Below are positions 36,000 to 46,955 of a DNA stretch of 64,000 bases, piece after piece (within the stretch, counting starts at the first letter, position 1; every line of letters starts with the position of its first letter). The notes under the pieces were generated by a model. The model searched no databases, was not told the origin of the DNA, and saw nothing but the letters and a program-made list of their open reading frames with translations. The translations under genes and the position numbers were made by a program. This DNA is from Phytoseiulus persimilis. Taxonomy: Eukaryota > Arthropoda > Arachnida > Mesostigmata > Phytoseiidae. The DNA lies in NCBI GenBank assembly GCA_037576195.1, contig CM075101.1, forward strand, positions 46,190,001-46,254,000, read 5' to 3'.

Positions 36000-38196
36000 C
36001 CGTACGAACACAACGAATTATGCAAAAGTGATCGTGTAACTCTTACTGTCTAGGCTTATCATTTTCGTTCACAGTCCCACGTTACTCGGCTGGAATGAGT
36101 GTAATAGCTTTTTTCCCAGGAACTCGTGACGCGAGTCAAGCTTCCGTTACAAAATACCTCATCTAAAACAGTAACAGAGCTCTATCTAACTGCAGTAATA
36201 AAAGCCCTTGCAGTGACAAAAAACCTTCCCTGATTCATCGTTATCGATCGTACCCGCGAGCCAATGATGAGTCCACACCGCCCTGTGACATGACGACGTG
36301 GCTAGTTCGAAATTGAGGATTCGAAACACCAGGTACCTGAAATTGCCTCCCAGATCTTGAGGCCTTCAGAATAGCGCGAGCTCTTGGAAGAAGCATGTGT
36401 CTACTCGGTGTGAATCGTCGTTATTAATTATTAATACCTCGCGAGGGTGTGGTCGACCCTCATCGTCGGAGAGGAGCGGCTCGAGGAGGCGGTTCGTGGA
36501 GAAAAAACATAACAGCAGGACGGAGAGAAACTCCCGACCACGCGTAGGTGTGTCTCTGGATCGTTCACCGGGTGGCTCCAAACTAAAAAACCTGACAGCG
36601 CTCCCGAGGAGATTGTTTCCGACTCATCGTTGAGAGATATCCTCCCACACTTTAGAGGAGTATGATAACGACTTTTTCGAATGTTTCGCAAAACCTGGGC
36701 TCGAAGGCGGAGGACCGCATGTCGTAAACCTCAATCCATTCGCTCAGAGGAAGCGTTTTGAGGGGAGCGCGTCCCGGGAAAACCGGAGCAGCTCGGAGTC
36801 TCCCCTAGCTTGCGCTCAGGAGCCCGCTCACTCCCCTCGAGAATGGAGCAGGCGGCCACTGATCGCTGACCCGCGTGCAGTTTGCACGACTTGAGGGAAA
36901 TCGCGGGACCGATGCCGTCGAGTCGTTTGCACGGGCACATAGCCGTGACGCGACCTCACAGTTTCCTTGTCGTTTTCTCGGTGCCAACGTGACTCTGTTG
37001 CAGAGACCAAAGCTCACAAGCTCTCCGAGACGCGGCTGTGGAGGAGAATTACGACCAGCAGAGCACGTTCGTCACACTCCTATAAATGGAACGTAAAACG
37101 GCTGACACGTCAAACAACTCTGCTGCTTCAGTGATTCCTCATTCTTCTTGCCCGAGAGAAAATAACACGCAACACGACCCGTTCCAGGTCGGCACCGGGG
37201 CGGCCACCATGGACTTATCGCAACATGAGCTCCGTCGTGACCGTCGCCGCACATTCGCTTCGACGTCCGTTGTTTGCATTGCACCGGATACCGACCTCTA
37301 TGCCAACCAGGCTCGCTCCCGAAATTACCGAGCTCCTCAGGGCCCGCCTGAATATTTCGCAATCCGCCACACCTTTTGAAATGGCGGACTGGACGATGAA
37401 AAGCTCGACTGGTTCCGAAATTCGGGAATGAAATTATTCCTCCGAAACCTCACCTATTCGTACCCGAATCGCTCCCGTCGATTCGTCTCCCGCGAGTTCC
37501 CGGGAAGGGTGCAGTGGGATGTGATTCGATTGTTGGAAACTACTCAAGTGTAGCGATCTACGCCGCCTCGAGGAACATTCCGAACCATTCCGACATTCCT
37601 GTACTTCCGAAATCTAGCGTTCAAACCGCGGAGCTAGGGAGTCCTCTGCGCGAAAACGCTAGCCGACGGACCGTTCGGTTACTGAAGAAAAAGCTACGAA
37701 ATCGTTGCGTGTCCTAGATAGTCAACATTTCTCAGCGACGAATCATCGTCTCCAGGATTCATTGAGCTCAGGAACAAGGGAGCAGCCCTTTTCAATCTAT
37801 AAACCTTTGAATTCCGCTGGTGGCACCAGAAACTTATCGATGCGTCTCCAAAATATCATTCGACTCGGAGTAGTCCAGAAGGGACTGTTGAACTTCAGCT
37901 TAGCCGGGACTCCTACCTTGATTACCGTTATTTTGGGCCACATCGAGGGCACTTGCCCTCCATGAGGAGTAGGGGCTCCTCCGCAGAACCCAAAATGTCC
38001 TCAAATGCTCGTTGCAGCTTCCTTCGTCAGTTTCGAGTGATCTGTTGACGTTGTTGCCGTCGTGGAGTTATCAGTCCGCTCCTGCCATTCACTTCATCGT
38101 ATCCTCTTGAAACACGGTTCTCGACAATGGTTGGTATCGAGCTAAGCTGCGGAACAAACTGAAAGTTTTGGCTTCACTCCGTGTCTCTGGGAATCG
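36000..38196. other. no supported gene
   Basis: AT-richer patches (for example around 36420) and short frames on both strands. Nothing can be joined or recognised. Confidence 0.35.
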
Positions 38197-38790
38197 ATGT
38201 CATCCACAGATGTCGGGAGCAAGCGCATCGGCCGCTTGATATTTCCGAACAGAGTAAGAGATGTTAGAAACATGGGAGTTCCGGAGTTCAGGGTATGTGA
38301 AGTGAAACGAGATTCCGGAACCCCCGCGGCGGTTCCTTATGAATTACCTTGTGCTGATATGAATTTGGAGAGCACGTGAGTCAGGAGGAACTCCCGCCCC
38401 ACTAATGGCGGGTCCCCCTCATCAAAGTTTTCGTTGGACCCGAGAGGAAGCTGCGGCTGCTCTCAAAGAACCGAGAGCCGCGGTTTTCGAGGGTCTTTGC
38501 GATGCCTAACTGTGACAAGCTGGCTATAGTTAGCGCGTTGGCGAAACTAATCAATCTGCGTCGAAAACATCCCCTCTCGCCTTGAGTTGAACTTTCATGC
38601 CGTGATACGAACGTTCATGAGAAGTAACGCGACTCGAAATCGGACCCTGAGGCTCAAATTGCGTCTGGTTGCCGACTTCAATGGCCAGTTTTACCCGAAT
38701 CGAAAATCGGACAAAGCTCTGTTTGCGCTCCGGAACGGAAATCTGATTTCCGAGGTCTGGGATCGAGTTTCGTGCACAACCCGAAGGTGA
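38197..38790 (+). CDS. candidate gene start, two exons, unrecognised
   Basis: A frame from ATG at 38197 runs to a strong donor (GAGCAC/GTGAGT, exon end about 38376). It reads M-S-S-T-D-V-G-S-K-R-I-G-R, then E-F-R-V-C-E-V-K-R-D. The two-base phase can be continued in frame by a stretch beginning near 38626 (N-A-T-R-N-R-T-L-R-L-K-L-R, then F-Y-P-N-R-K-S-D-K-A). That acceptor lacks a pyrimidine tract and is doubtful. The second block could stop at 38790 or splice again at about 38750. The protein would be basic and soluble. No family is recognised. Confidence 0.3.
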
Positions 38791-39808
38791 CCTCTTCCGC
38801 AGAGGTAATCACGACGTGCATTGTTGGGAGGATCCACATCTTCTTTTTATGAGCCGATTGGTTTACAGCCTGAAGCGACAGAGCAGGAGCCTCCCGCCAG
38901 CTACTGCCGGTGATTGCGACAAGAAGCTGGGAAGAGTAGCTCTGATCGGGGTCGCTGGAGCGCGTAAAGCAAAACTAGCGCGAAACGCGGGAAGATCGCC
39001 CGGAGCGCGGGCGCGTGCAAATTGAGAGGACGACTTCCCCCAATCTTGTCGGGAAGGACGCGACGGAAATTGCCATCATCTGCCTCCTAAAATGAGAGGA
39101 CCAATCCGCGGCGACCTCAGCGTCGAGAACAACTGAGTCATTATCAACATCGCCAGAAACAACCGGAGGGAAAGTGTCGTCATCAAGTGAGAGGAATTTT
39201 GTGTTCTTCCCCCGCCTACTTCCCCAGGTCCGGAAGCAGCCGCTGCACATTTCCGCGGCTGGCTGTTTCGTTCGCACGTGGACGACTCTCCCAGGAATAT
39301 GAATCTCCTCGAGTCTGCAACTCCTCTCCAAGGAGGAGGGATTCAGACATCGCCGCGGGTGAGCGGAAGCTCATCATTTGCGAGAAAGGTCGCGACGGAA
39401 AGTTCCAAGGACCTTGGGAGGATGCAGGTGCGTTAGTTTTCCGCACCGGCTATCTTTGCCGAGAACAATGATTCCAGCACCAAGGATGGATCCGAGAGGA
39501 GGAATTTGTGCGAACACGTTCGAAAATGTATTCGTTGCTCGAACGGCATCCGAAGAATGGTTTGGTTCCTCGCGGCTCGTGGCGAGGTTAGTTTCGAGCT
39601 CGATGCAGCGAGCCAATGAGTTTCATGCGAAGAGAATTGCTGCTGCATCCCTGCGCGCGAAAGCGATCTCAGCCTCCGGCGCGGTGTTCGCGTCCCGAAA
39701 ACTGACGTGCATTGCCCAGGAGAAGAACGAGAACCATGGAAACTCACCCCTCTAGTAGGAGAGTCAGCGGAGAACATCAGGAAGCGAGCCTCTTCACTAT
39801 GATGCCAC

Positions 39809-40583
39809 ATGAAGGTCTGCAGGTGGGGCTTATGCCGCAGCGAGCCCTCGGATGTCCAACAGATGTATGCAGTGAACGATATCGTGACGAATGGGTTCCG
39901 CTCACGGCTATGGCTCCGATACACGATTGACAACTTTTCTCCGATGAGAAATAACAGTCCATCGGTGAAATGCGTAGACCCGGGTTCAAGCACAGTGGAG
40001 CTCGTTCGGGATAGTCGTTGGCGCAATGGAAAGCAATCGAACTGTCTGAAATTCCGGGAGTCTGGAGACAACGAACCCGCGCACGAAAATGTCAGATTCG
40101 ATTTCAAACACCGCGAGTATTGGCGGCTCTGTGAGGAGTATCGGCAGCAGGACGGATTCCGGACTGGCTCGCGCAGAGCGTCGGTGTCAGAGCTCGAATT
40201 TTCCGAGGGTTTGTCGGGAGCTCCATCATCGTTTTCGAAGCGTTTCCACGTAGCTTAGGATCCCTCTGTTAAGCACCTGTTCTATCGTCGGAACTGTGCA
40301 TGGATAATATTTTGAACCGCAGGCGTCTGGAAGCCGTTCGCCACCTTCTCTCCCGATAGCCGTTCCCTCACTTTCCAACTAATCCCTAGCAATTGGAGAG
40401 GTCATCGATTATCCCGAGTTTTCCGGCAACTCCATCCAGAACTCCCCGGAACTACCGAAGACGATGGGGAACACTGATCGCGCAGCGGCTTGCCGCCAAG
40501 GAAGCTCCAGAAGTCTCTTCGACCCTCCGCTCCAAGACCCTCTCTCCGAGATCCTTTCCACGCGGTCCCGAGCTCCGACCTGA
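39809..40583 (+). CDS. candidate gene, last two exons, unrecognised
   Basis: The frame at 39809-40258 reads as a balanced soluble protein (V-N-D-I-V-T-N-G-F, later R-F-D-F-K-H-R-E-Y-W-R-L-C-E-E-Y). A separate terminal exon, 40390-40583, follows a clear pyrimidine-rich acceptor (AATCCCTAG). It reads I-G-E-V-I-D-Y-P-E-F-S-G and ends R-S-R-A-P-T-stop, rich in P, S and L-D-P motifs. The exact donor of the first block was not found, since the required phase does not match the obvious GT sites, so another small exon may lie between. A long minus-strand frame (39433-40107) overlaps the first block and is probably its shadow. No family is recognised. Confidence 0.35.
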
Positions 40584-40758
40584 CTCGTAAACTCGGCCAT
40601 GTGCTCAGATGCAGCGGGAAGTGAGCGCGCTGGAGTGCTGACCTTGGATAATTGTGGGAAACTTTTTGTGAGAGTTCTATTTTTGTGGTTTCCTGTGTGA
40701 CACGAACGAAAACCCGTCCAAAACTGAAACAGACCGAGAACGGAAGAGCAAAGCTTCA

Positions 40759-41285
40759 ATGGAAGATATACTGAAAACCCTCGTCGTTGGTAATAAACGG
40801 AAGCGCAACCGTGCGCCCAGCCGGAAGTCATCTCCAGACAGTACGAAAACTGCTGGAGCCAGCGTCCAGTCTTCCAGCTTTGTGATGGGCTCATCTCCGA
40901 CGCTCCCCTTCCTCGAGAACCGCACTGAAGACAGTCGGGAATCAATGGTTTTCACCGAGACTGTCGATGAACGAACACTCTTCAACGAGCTTCTACATGA
41001 TGAACCCGACATCTTCAAGGATGGGAAACTCCTATCAAGTGAGTCACATTACCTCGTGGCGGGGCTGCTCCCTGCTCGGTGAAAGCCGGTGAAAATCGTT
41101 CTGTTGCGTATACCGCCCGCAAGAAGTTTCACCCTACTTTGGAGGGAGGGGGGGGGGGGTCTGCTTCGAGTTCATCGTCACGGCAGAGACCCTTATCTTC
41201 CTCAGTGGGGGAGGCTTCTATGAGCTCTGGTCCCGACAGAAGCACTCCCGGAGTCCCGAGCGCGCTCGCTGGAATGAAATGTTGA
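40759..41285 (+). CDS. candidate gene start, unrecognised basic/acidic protein
   Basis: From ATG at 40759 the frame encodes M-E-D-I-L-K-T-L-V-V, then a basic patch (N-K-R-K-R-N-R, like a nuclear targeting signal), a Ser-rich stretch, and an acidic part (F-N-E-L-L-H-D-E-P-D-I-F). It ends at a perfect donor (ATCAA/GTGAGT, exon end 41038). A following exon may begin after CTTCCTCAG at 41213 and stop at 41285, which keeps the frame. A poly(G) run lies in that intron. The gene starts about 180 bases after the stop of its upstream neighbour. No family is recognised; a nuclear role is inference from the basic patch only. Confidence 0.42.
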
Positions 41286-41953
41286 GTATTTCCCCGTGAC
41301 ATTCGAGTTTATCTAAGACAGTATGGAAGAGAAGGGGTCCGACTTGTAGGATCGAACAGAAAACGACCACTGGAACTTGGCAGGATGCCTCGATTTTCCC
41401 AAAACACTGATCTGAGTGTGCTACGTTGAGCCTGGGTGACTGCCGCCGTTGAAGAACATGAACTTTCAGGTCGATAATCCCACCCAAGAACACTAATGAC
41501 GCAAGAAACTTCTTCCCCCAGTTCTCATGCCCCGTTCGGAGCTCATCCGAACCTGATTTTATGCTGCGAGCACATGCACGAACGAGGTTGGAAAGATGTC
41601 GGAGAAAACGTGCGGATGATATGTGATAGAGCGGTTGGAACTGTAGGAATCCATGCGGGCGAATCTTCGGTCGGAATTACTTGCCGCTTCACACGATCCC
41701 ATCGATTCCTCTTCAATGGCGTTCGAGTCTTGATGTCCCTTGGAGCTGGCCATGTTCGACTCAGAGTCCACCGCCTGGCTCCTCAAGGGAGTGAGGCTCG
41801 GTCACCCAGGAACTTCATACTCATTTCGAGCGAGATTTTCTCTGATGCCGAATCATTTGCCTGCAGAGGGGAGGGGTGCGGAATTTCGTTTCCCCGGGAG
41901 AGAGTTTTTAGGTGCACGCCACAGGCTCAAAGACGCTGTCTCGAACGTTCCTA

Positions 41954-42003
41954 GTATTATTTTATATTATTATATTTCCCAGTATTATTATATATATTAT
42001 CAT
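41954..42003. repeat. AT-rich low-complexity stretch
   Basis: A run made almost entirely of TTA, TAT and ATAT units, with one CCCAG interruption. Confidence 0.8.
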
Positions 42004-42573
42004 CGGCCGAACCTCGATCGCGTCCAGTCAATACAAGAGACAACTTAGAAGCTGCCTCGGAGAGCTGAAACTTCCGGGTAGAGTCGCTCGTGCATTGTCC
42101 CATCAATCCGACGGTTGGCTGCGATCCGTTGGGTTCGAGTCGAGGCGCGGCAGAGACAGGTTCGGCTCAGGTTGATAGAAGCCCGTGGCGAGCCCTGAGT
42201 CCCACGACCTCGCCAGACGTTGTACGCCCCCGTAGCAACCCAACAATAGGTTTTGTTTGCCCTTCGGGCTCTCCACTGGCCCGTTCAACACAATTCGACG
42301 GTCGGAGCTCAGGGAAACCGCTCCTTTCCGCCCCCCCCCCCTATCGCCGCTATCTTTCATGGTACTCTCGAAATGGGTCTTGCACCGCTCCTGAGTTCAT
42401 CCATCCCCATGGACGGGTGGTAGAAGTTGCTCCGAAATCCAGTCATTCACCTCACTCTTGACGGGGCTCGAGTCATCGGAATAGCACGGCGGTGAACATC
42501 AGCATCATGCCGACCATGTCGTCGGGGCCGCGGGAGCTCCGACCCCGCAAACACGGAATGTGTCCTCTGTAAG

Positions 42574-42790
42574 AGCCGAACGACGTCTCTACATCCAAAA
42601 GACTCGTAGCCGAGCTCGAACAGCGACGGAAGTCTTCAGATATGGTCGATTCACCTGAATCTCGGTGATGAACGATTCCACGCTGAAAGCGGACCGGGAT
42701 GATTCCAGAACTGCTACAAGGTTGCCTGTCATGGATAAAAAGGGCACCATTGGAGGAGCGACTGCAACTTCTGACACCGTCTCAGGTATT
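42574..42790 (+). CDS. candidate internal exon(s), unrecognised
   Basis: The stretch 42574-42664 reads N-D-V-S-T-S-K-R-L-V-A-E-L-E-Q-R-R-K, a likely helix, and ends at TCTCG/GTGATG. The overlapping continuation from about 42668, in another frame, reads M-N-D-S-T-L-K-A-D-R-D-D-S and ends at CTCAG/GTATTC. Both look coding and may be adjacent exons or alternatives. A long hydrophobic frame at 42699-43373 (+) is largely antisense to the minus-strand gene at 43197 and is not adopted. Confidence 0.25.
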
Positions 42791-43196
42791 CACTCAGCCA
42801 CGCTGCCAGGTCTGCTTCGGGCGGGAAAAAGTTCCCGTTCCGCCTGCCATCGGGTGTCCAATCCTCCCGAGCGGCGCGAGAGACCTACCATCAAGGGCCC
42901 TCCAGGTTTTCCCTCCAGGACGTCGTCTGGAATTCATCAGGGTAGACATCTTGCGGCATTTCCCCAGGTGTCTCGGAGCGATCGTTATTTTTCTCGAGCA
43001 TATATTACCGAGAAGGCTCCCTCAGTGCGGTACAATCGATGTGATCATTTGCGAGCATTTGATTCGCAGGCCGCGGCTCACGTCTGACCCAATGCACTTC
43101 GCTCCATCATTCCGTCGCTTGCAAGAACGAGTTTCTCATCGATCCTCGGGTACCGAGCCGAAACGCCGACCATCGAGCTCCTGCTTAGCGGACCAT

Positions 43197-43690
43197 TCAG
43201 CCCCAGGCGATCAAACTTCTCGATGCAAGAACTTCGTTGTCTTCGGTGCCCTGTTTGTAGTTCTCCGTCATGTAACGAGTCCGAAGTACCGGCTCGGATT
43301 TGCTTATGATTCCTCTGAGGTTTGGATTGTGAACGCGTTCCACATAATATGCACTGGGTCATCGCGGAGGTAGTCCTAACCTATGCATACGATTGTGTGT
43401 TTGTCTCCGATTGCGCTCTCTGTACGCAGTGAGCTCGGGAACAGGGCAACCGATGGTGTTGGGTTCAAGGTATCTGATTTCTGCTAAGCCCTGATTCAAA
43501 CTCGCGACCGTCCTGATCGCTTTAGCACCTCCGGTTGCTGTTACGATTACCGGTGAACGCGATTCTCCGATTTTCGGATCGACGTAGTCCTCACCGCTGG
43601 ATTGATGCTCAAAGGAATATCTTGAACGGACCACTCCATCGATCTTGACATCGAGACTCAATATCCTGCTTGAGTCGAGATGGGCCGGCG
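43197..43690 (-). CDS. 3' end of a candidate gene, two exons, unrecognised
   Basis: A minus-strand exon from about 43690 to 43426 reads L-S-L-D-V-K-I-D-G-V-V-R-S-R-Y, then S-P-V-I-V-T-A-T-G-G-A-K-A and Y-L-E-P-N-T-I-G. A 72-base intron (43425-43354, GTACAG to ACCCAG) joins in frame to the last exon, 43353-43197. That exon reads A-Y-Y-V-E-R-V-H-N-P-N-L-R-G-I and ends L-I-A-W-G-stop. A longer reading of the first exon, to a stop at 43359, is possible if there is no intron. The S-P-V-I-V-T and G-G-A-K spacing loosely recalls the C-terminal region of gamma-glutamyl transpeptidases, but key family residues are not visible and I do not assign it. Confidence 0.42.
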
Positions 43691-43892
43691 GAGGTTAACA
43701 AAACTACCAATGAGGTGGAGTGGGAGGCTGCAAGTTGAACGCGATCAGCGAAGTAATCTGATGGGTAAACGTGATGCTTCATCTGAAGCTCTCGTGTCCG
43801 AGCCAGTCCCAACAACCGGTGCGCTGATTCAGGTGAATGACATCTGCGGAAATTCTGGGACTTCATTACTGGAAGGTTCACTGAGTTTTCAG

Positions 43893-44145
43893 TGAGAGCT
43901 CAGCAAAGTTAATCATTGGAAAGTCCCGATTTCAAATCGCGTTGGTCTCGGTTGCACCGTTTCTCACCTCGGTTCTCAGATCTCACGATGATGATACTTC
44001 ACAGAGCGAGTTTCTCGGAAAGATCGATTGGTATGAGCGAGTTTATTTGGAGGCAGAAGACCCGATTACTTGCTCGACCTATTCGCAAGAATTCCTCCAT
44101 GCCATTGAGACGATCCTGAATACGAGTGCTCCGGCCCAAGAGTAA
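43893..44145 (+). CDS. C-terminal exon of a candidate gene, unrecognised
   Basis: An exon follows GAGTTTTCAG and is open for 84 codons to TAA. It reads E-S-S-A-K-L-I-I-G-K-S-R-F, then acidic and aromatic residues (K-I-D-W-Y-E-R-V-Y-L-E-A-E-D) and F-L-H-A-I-E-T-I-L, ending P-A-Q-E-stop. The composition is clearly protein-like, and the antisense frames are poorer. It needs two bases from an upstream exon. A possible exon at 43720-43832 (R-L-Q-V-E-R-D-Q-R) ends at ATTCAG/GTGAAT but is in the wrong phase, so the link is unproven. No family is recognised. Confidence 0.45.
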
Positions 44146-45188
44146 GATGGACCGAACGAGAGCGCTCCTCGGGCAAAAAGGTCCGAGAGTGGGTACGGAA
44201 ATCCGCACTCACGTTCAACCATCAGCACAGAAAGCGGCTTGGTTGTTGGTAGGCCGAACTATGAGCTGGGGACCACGACCTCCAGCTCCGGCCTCAACTT
44301 CACGCGCTCATGAGCGCCACAAAGCTCGAGAACTCGGAAACAAACATTCAGGAAGGAAAAAAGAAACGGAAATACGTCCTGTGGAACGTTATGCGAGATT
44401 CTACGTTGAACGGAAAGTGAGGTCTAATCTTGAGACTTCCTCTGCTCAAGTTTTTCTTCGAGGATCCGATCGTGACGAGGCACTCCTTGTCCTTATCCAT
44501 AGAGATTCGGCGATAACCATGATCCAACTTGGAAGAATCCACCTCAATCTCATTGTCTGGATCGTGTCCCTGAGTCCATGTTCCCGAATGAAACTTGAGA
44601 GCCAACTCGGAATGCGTTCGCCCGGTATTTTTCTTGAGTAACCATTTTCTTTCTCCTCAAGGATCGGAGCCCTGTTTTCTGGACATTTTCAACGAATTAA
44701 CGCTTCGTTGACTCACTTCACCGTAGCATGCAACATCCTGAGAACTTCTCGAGAATTGGCGAGCTTGCATGAGCGAACTCAATCAAAACAGCTCCACGGT
44801 GAGGTCCTACTCCAGAATTTGAGCGCTCATTGTTTGAGCGGCCGTGAGGGGGACGTGGTCGAACAATGGCAGTTTCCTTGCGCTACAGCTCCCAGCTTTT
44901 GTTGTCTCGACATTTATGGGGACACAGCATTGCGCAGACTCCTCTCGAAGGCGAATGAAAATCAAGTTCATCGCCCATCTGAAGCAAACGGTGAACTTCG
45001 CGCGCGAGGATTTCCTGGCGCGTGCGACTGGCGTTTCTGTCTCCTCTATCAATATCAAAAAACAAAAAAAGGGAGCTGGTCGGAGTCGAACGACCGAGGT
45101 TTTCGCACAGGCGCTCTTCGGTTACGCTCCAGCAACGCTGAAATACTGAAGGTCACCAGGAAGACCTCATCCTTGACCACCGGAGCTA

Positions 45189-45440
45189 ATGGGGCCTGGA
45201 CTGCTTCGAAGAATATTTCCGCTGAATCCACGCATGATACCCGGCGAATACCGAAGTATCGCTTCGCACCGAATTCTAGACCAATCGAGTTTGAACGATG
45301 TATCGAATCGGTCGCCGCAAGAACTTGGAGATGAGTTTTCCAGGAAACCAATCGTCATCGCGATCGAACTTTTCGATGTTCCCGATTCGATGGAAGTCGA
45401 AGCCGAAGATGCCCTGGAGCCAAACCGATTCTCAAAGTGA
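45189..45440 (+). CDS. candidate C-terminal exon, unrecognised
   Basis: The frame ends with an acidic, clearly protein-like stretch: S-P-Q-E-L-G-D-E-F-S-R-K-P-I-V-I, then E-L-F-D-V-P-D-S-M-E-V-E, ending N-R-F-S-K-stop. The upstream limit of the exon is unknown and may lie anywhere between 45189 and about 45275. Overlapping minus-strand frames are Ser-rich, as expected for the antisense of acidic codons. No family is recognised. Confidence 0.35.
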   Translation: MGPGLLRRIFPLNPRMIPGEYRSIASHRILDQSSLNDVSNRSPQELGDEFSRKPIVIAIELFDVPDSMEVEAEDALEPNRFSK

Positions 45441-46950
45441 CCGGCGCTCCGGAGACTCGGGTTTCCGAGTTGATTGTCATGTTCCGACCCCTCGGCCAAG
45501 TCCACGTTCCGCCCTCAGCGCGCGCCATTCCTCTCGAAAACGACGCCTCACTCGTTGAGAACGCGGCTCACGAATGAGATCGCTTCGAGCGGATTGGTAT
45601 ACTTGGGATCATCCTTCCCGGGTTCATCCCGAAAACTATCCTTCAGACTCCAGACGGGCGAAGTGCTGAACACAATTAGCTTCTGATCACAGCTTGAATC
45701 CTTCGCCTCGGAATCGAGAACAGGTTCCCAAGGGCTCAATTCCTTCGCGGCCTCGCTCATCTGCGATTCCGTTTAACCCTTTCAGACGCTCCAAGCGCAC
45801 GCGATCACTGATCGAACCATCAATATAATAGTTCGAGGGGCAATATTCTCAGAGGGATAACTTGTCGCTGAAAAAATAAGTAATTCATGAGAGGAAAAAG
45901 CTTCAGAGGGCTGGCTTCGTCCGAGTTCTCGGAGGAGCCATTGTTTCACGTTGCATCATCCAAGGGTCGCCCACCAGGCGGGTCCGAAAGTTTGTTCGAG
46001 AAGCGAACTCATGGACGTCTTCTACTCTGGCAGGCACGTTCCTCCGAGACTTTGAGAACATTTCCTTCAACGAGAGGGTTCAGTTGGTGCTGAAGGCATG
46101 GATGCACGGATCGCGTAATGCTGAAGAGTTCACACGGGACTGCGCACGATCTTCGTCGAAGGGAGTCGAACTGACCCACCGACTGAATGGCTGTTTGAAT
46201 GAGAGGGCGGACGGGCTCGCTTGAATGACCGTCCTGAGTTACCGTCCCAGCGAAACACGTTCCAAGTTTGCTGACGAGGACGGTGCTCCTCATTCAGCGC
46301 GCAGACTTTGCATGTACAAGGAGCAGCATGTCCACACAATATTCCTCCGCAAGGAACTTTCCTTCACAAGGAGGTGCGTTGAATGAGCTTAATTCCGTGG
46401 AGAGCGTCATCAGCATGAGTACGTCTTCTGTTTTCCTTTCACTCTGTAATCATGTCGGAAGGAATCGATATGCCTCTGGGTTTCGGAGCGCCCCTCAGAT
46501 AGGGATGAGAATCGAAATCCTTTCCATCAGTCCTTGGTTATCATTTATTCAGTAAACCATTCTGCGGTCATCAAGGGACGAACGACATTTCACGGCGTCA
46601 GAGGTCTATTGAATTGCTATGAAGGTTGACGATCACTCTCGACATCCCAGCTGACCTGAAGAGCAACGCTGTCTTCTTGAAAATTTTTTCGTCTCGCCCT
46701 CGCTTGTCCGACGCGAAGTCCCCGGCGACCCCCTTCGTTACACCGACGATAAATCCGAATCTTTTTTCGGTAGATTAGCCGGCTTATTTCCGGTCTCCGG
46801 CGCGTCCAGATCTCGCCCTAATCCCCTGTTTCAGTCGTAGCGCTCGGTGACATCACGCGCAGCCGGCGTCTCTCATAGAGCCGTAACCACGAATGGGTTC
46901 GTAATCCGTGTTCAAAAACCAATTTTAGACTTTCCGCATTATCCTCGGTG
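45441..46950. other. no supported gene
   Basis: Short open frames only. Nothing has consistent splice borders or family resemblance. Confidence 0.35.
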
Positions 46951-46955
46951 CTCGG

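Noticed and set aside
39433..40107. 224-codon open frame on the minus strand, one of the longest in the window
   Set aside because: It overlaps a plus-strand frame (39809-40258) with better protein character. Its composition is rich in S, R, F and T, as expected of an antisense shadow, and no motif is visible.
42699..43373. 224-codon open frame on the plus strand
   Set aside because: Its second half is the antisense of a splice-consistent minus-strand gene end at 43197-43353, and its hydrophobic runs mirror acidic codons on that strand.
44708..45334. 208-codon open frame on the plus strand
   Set aside because: At least three other frames across the same bases look equally open and protein-like, so no strand or frame could be preferred.
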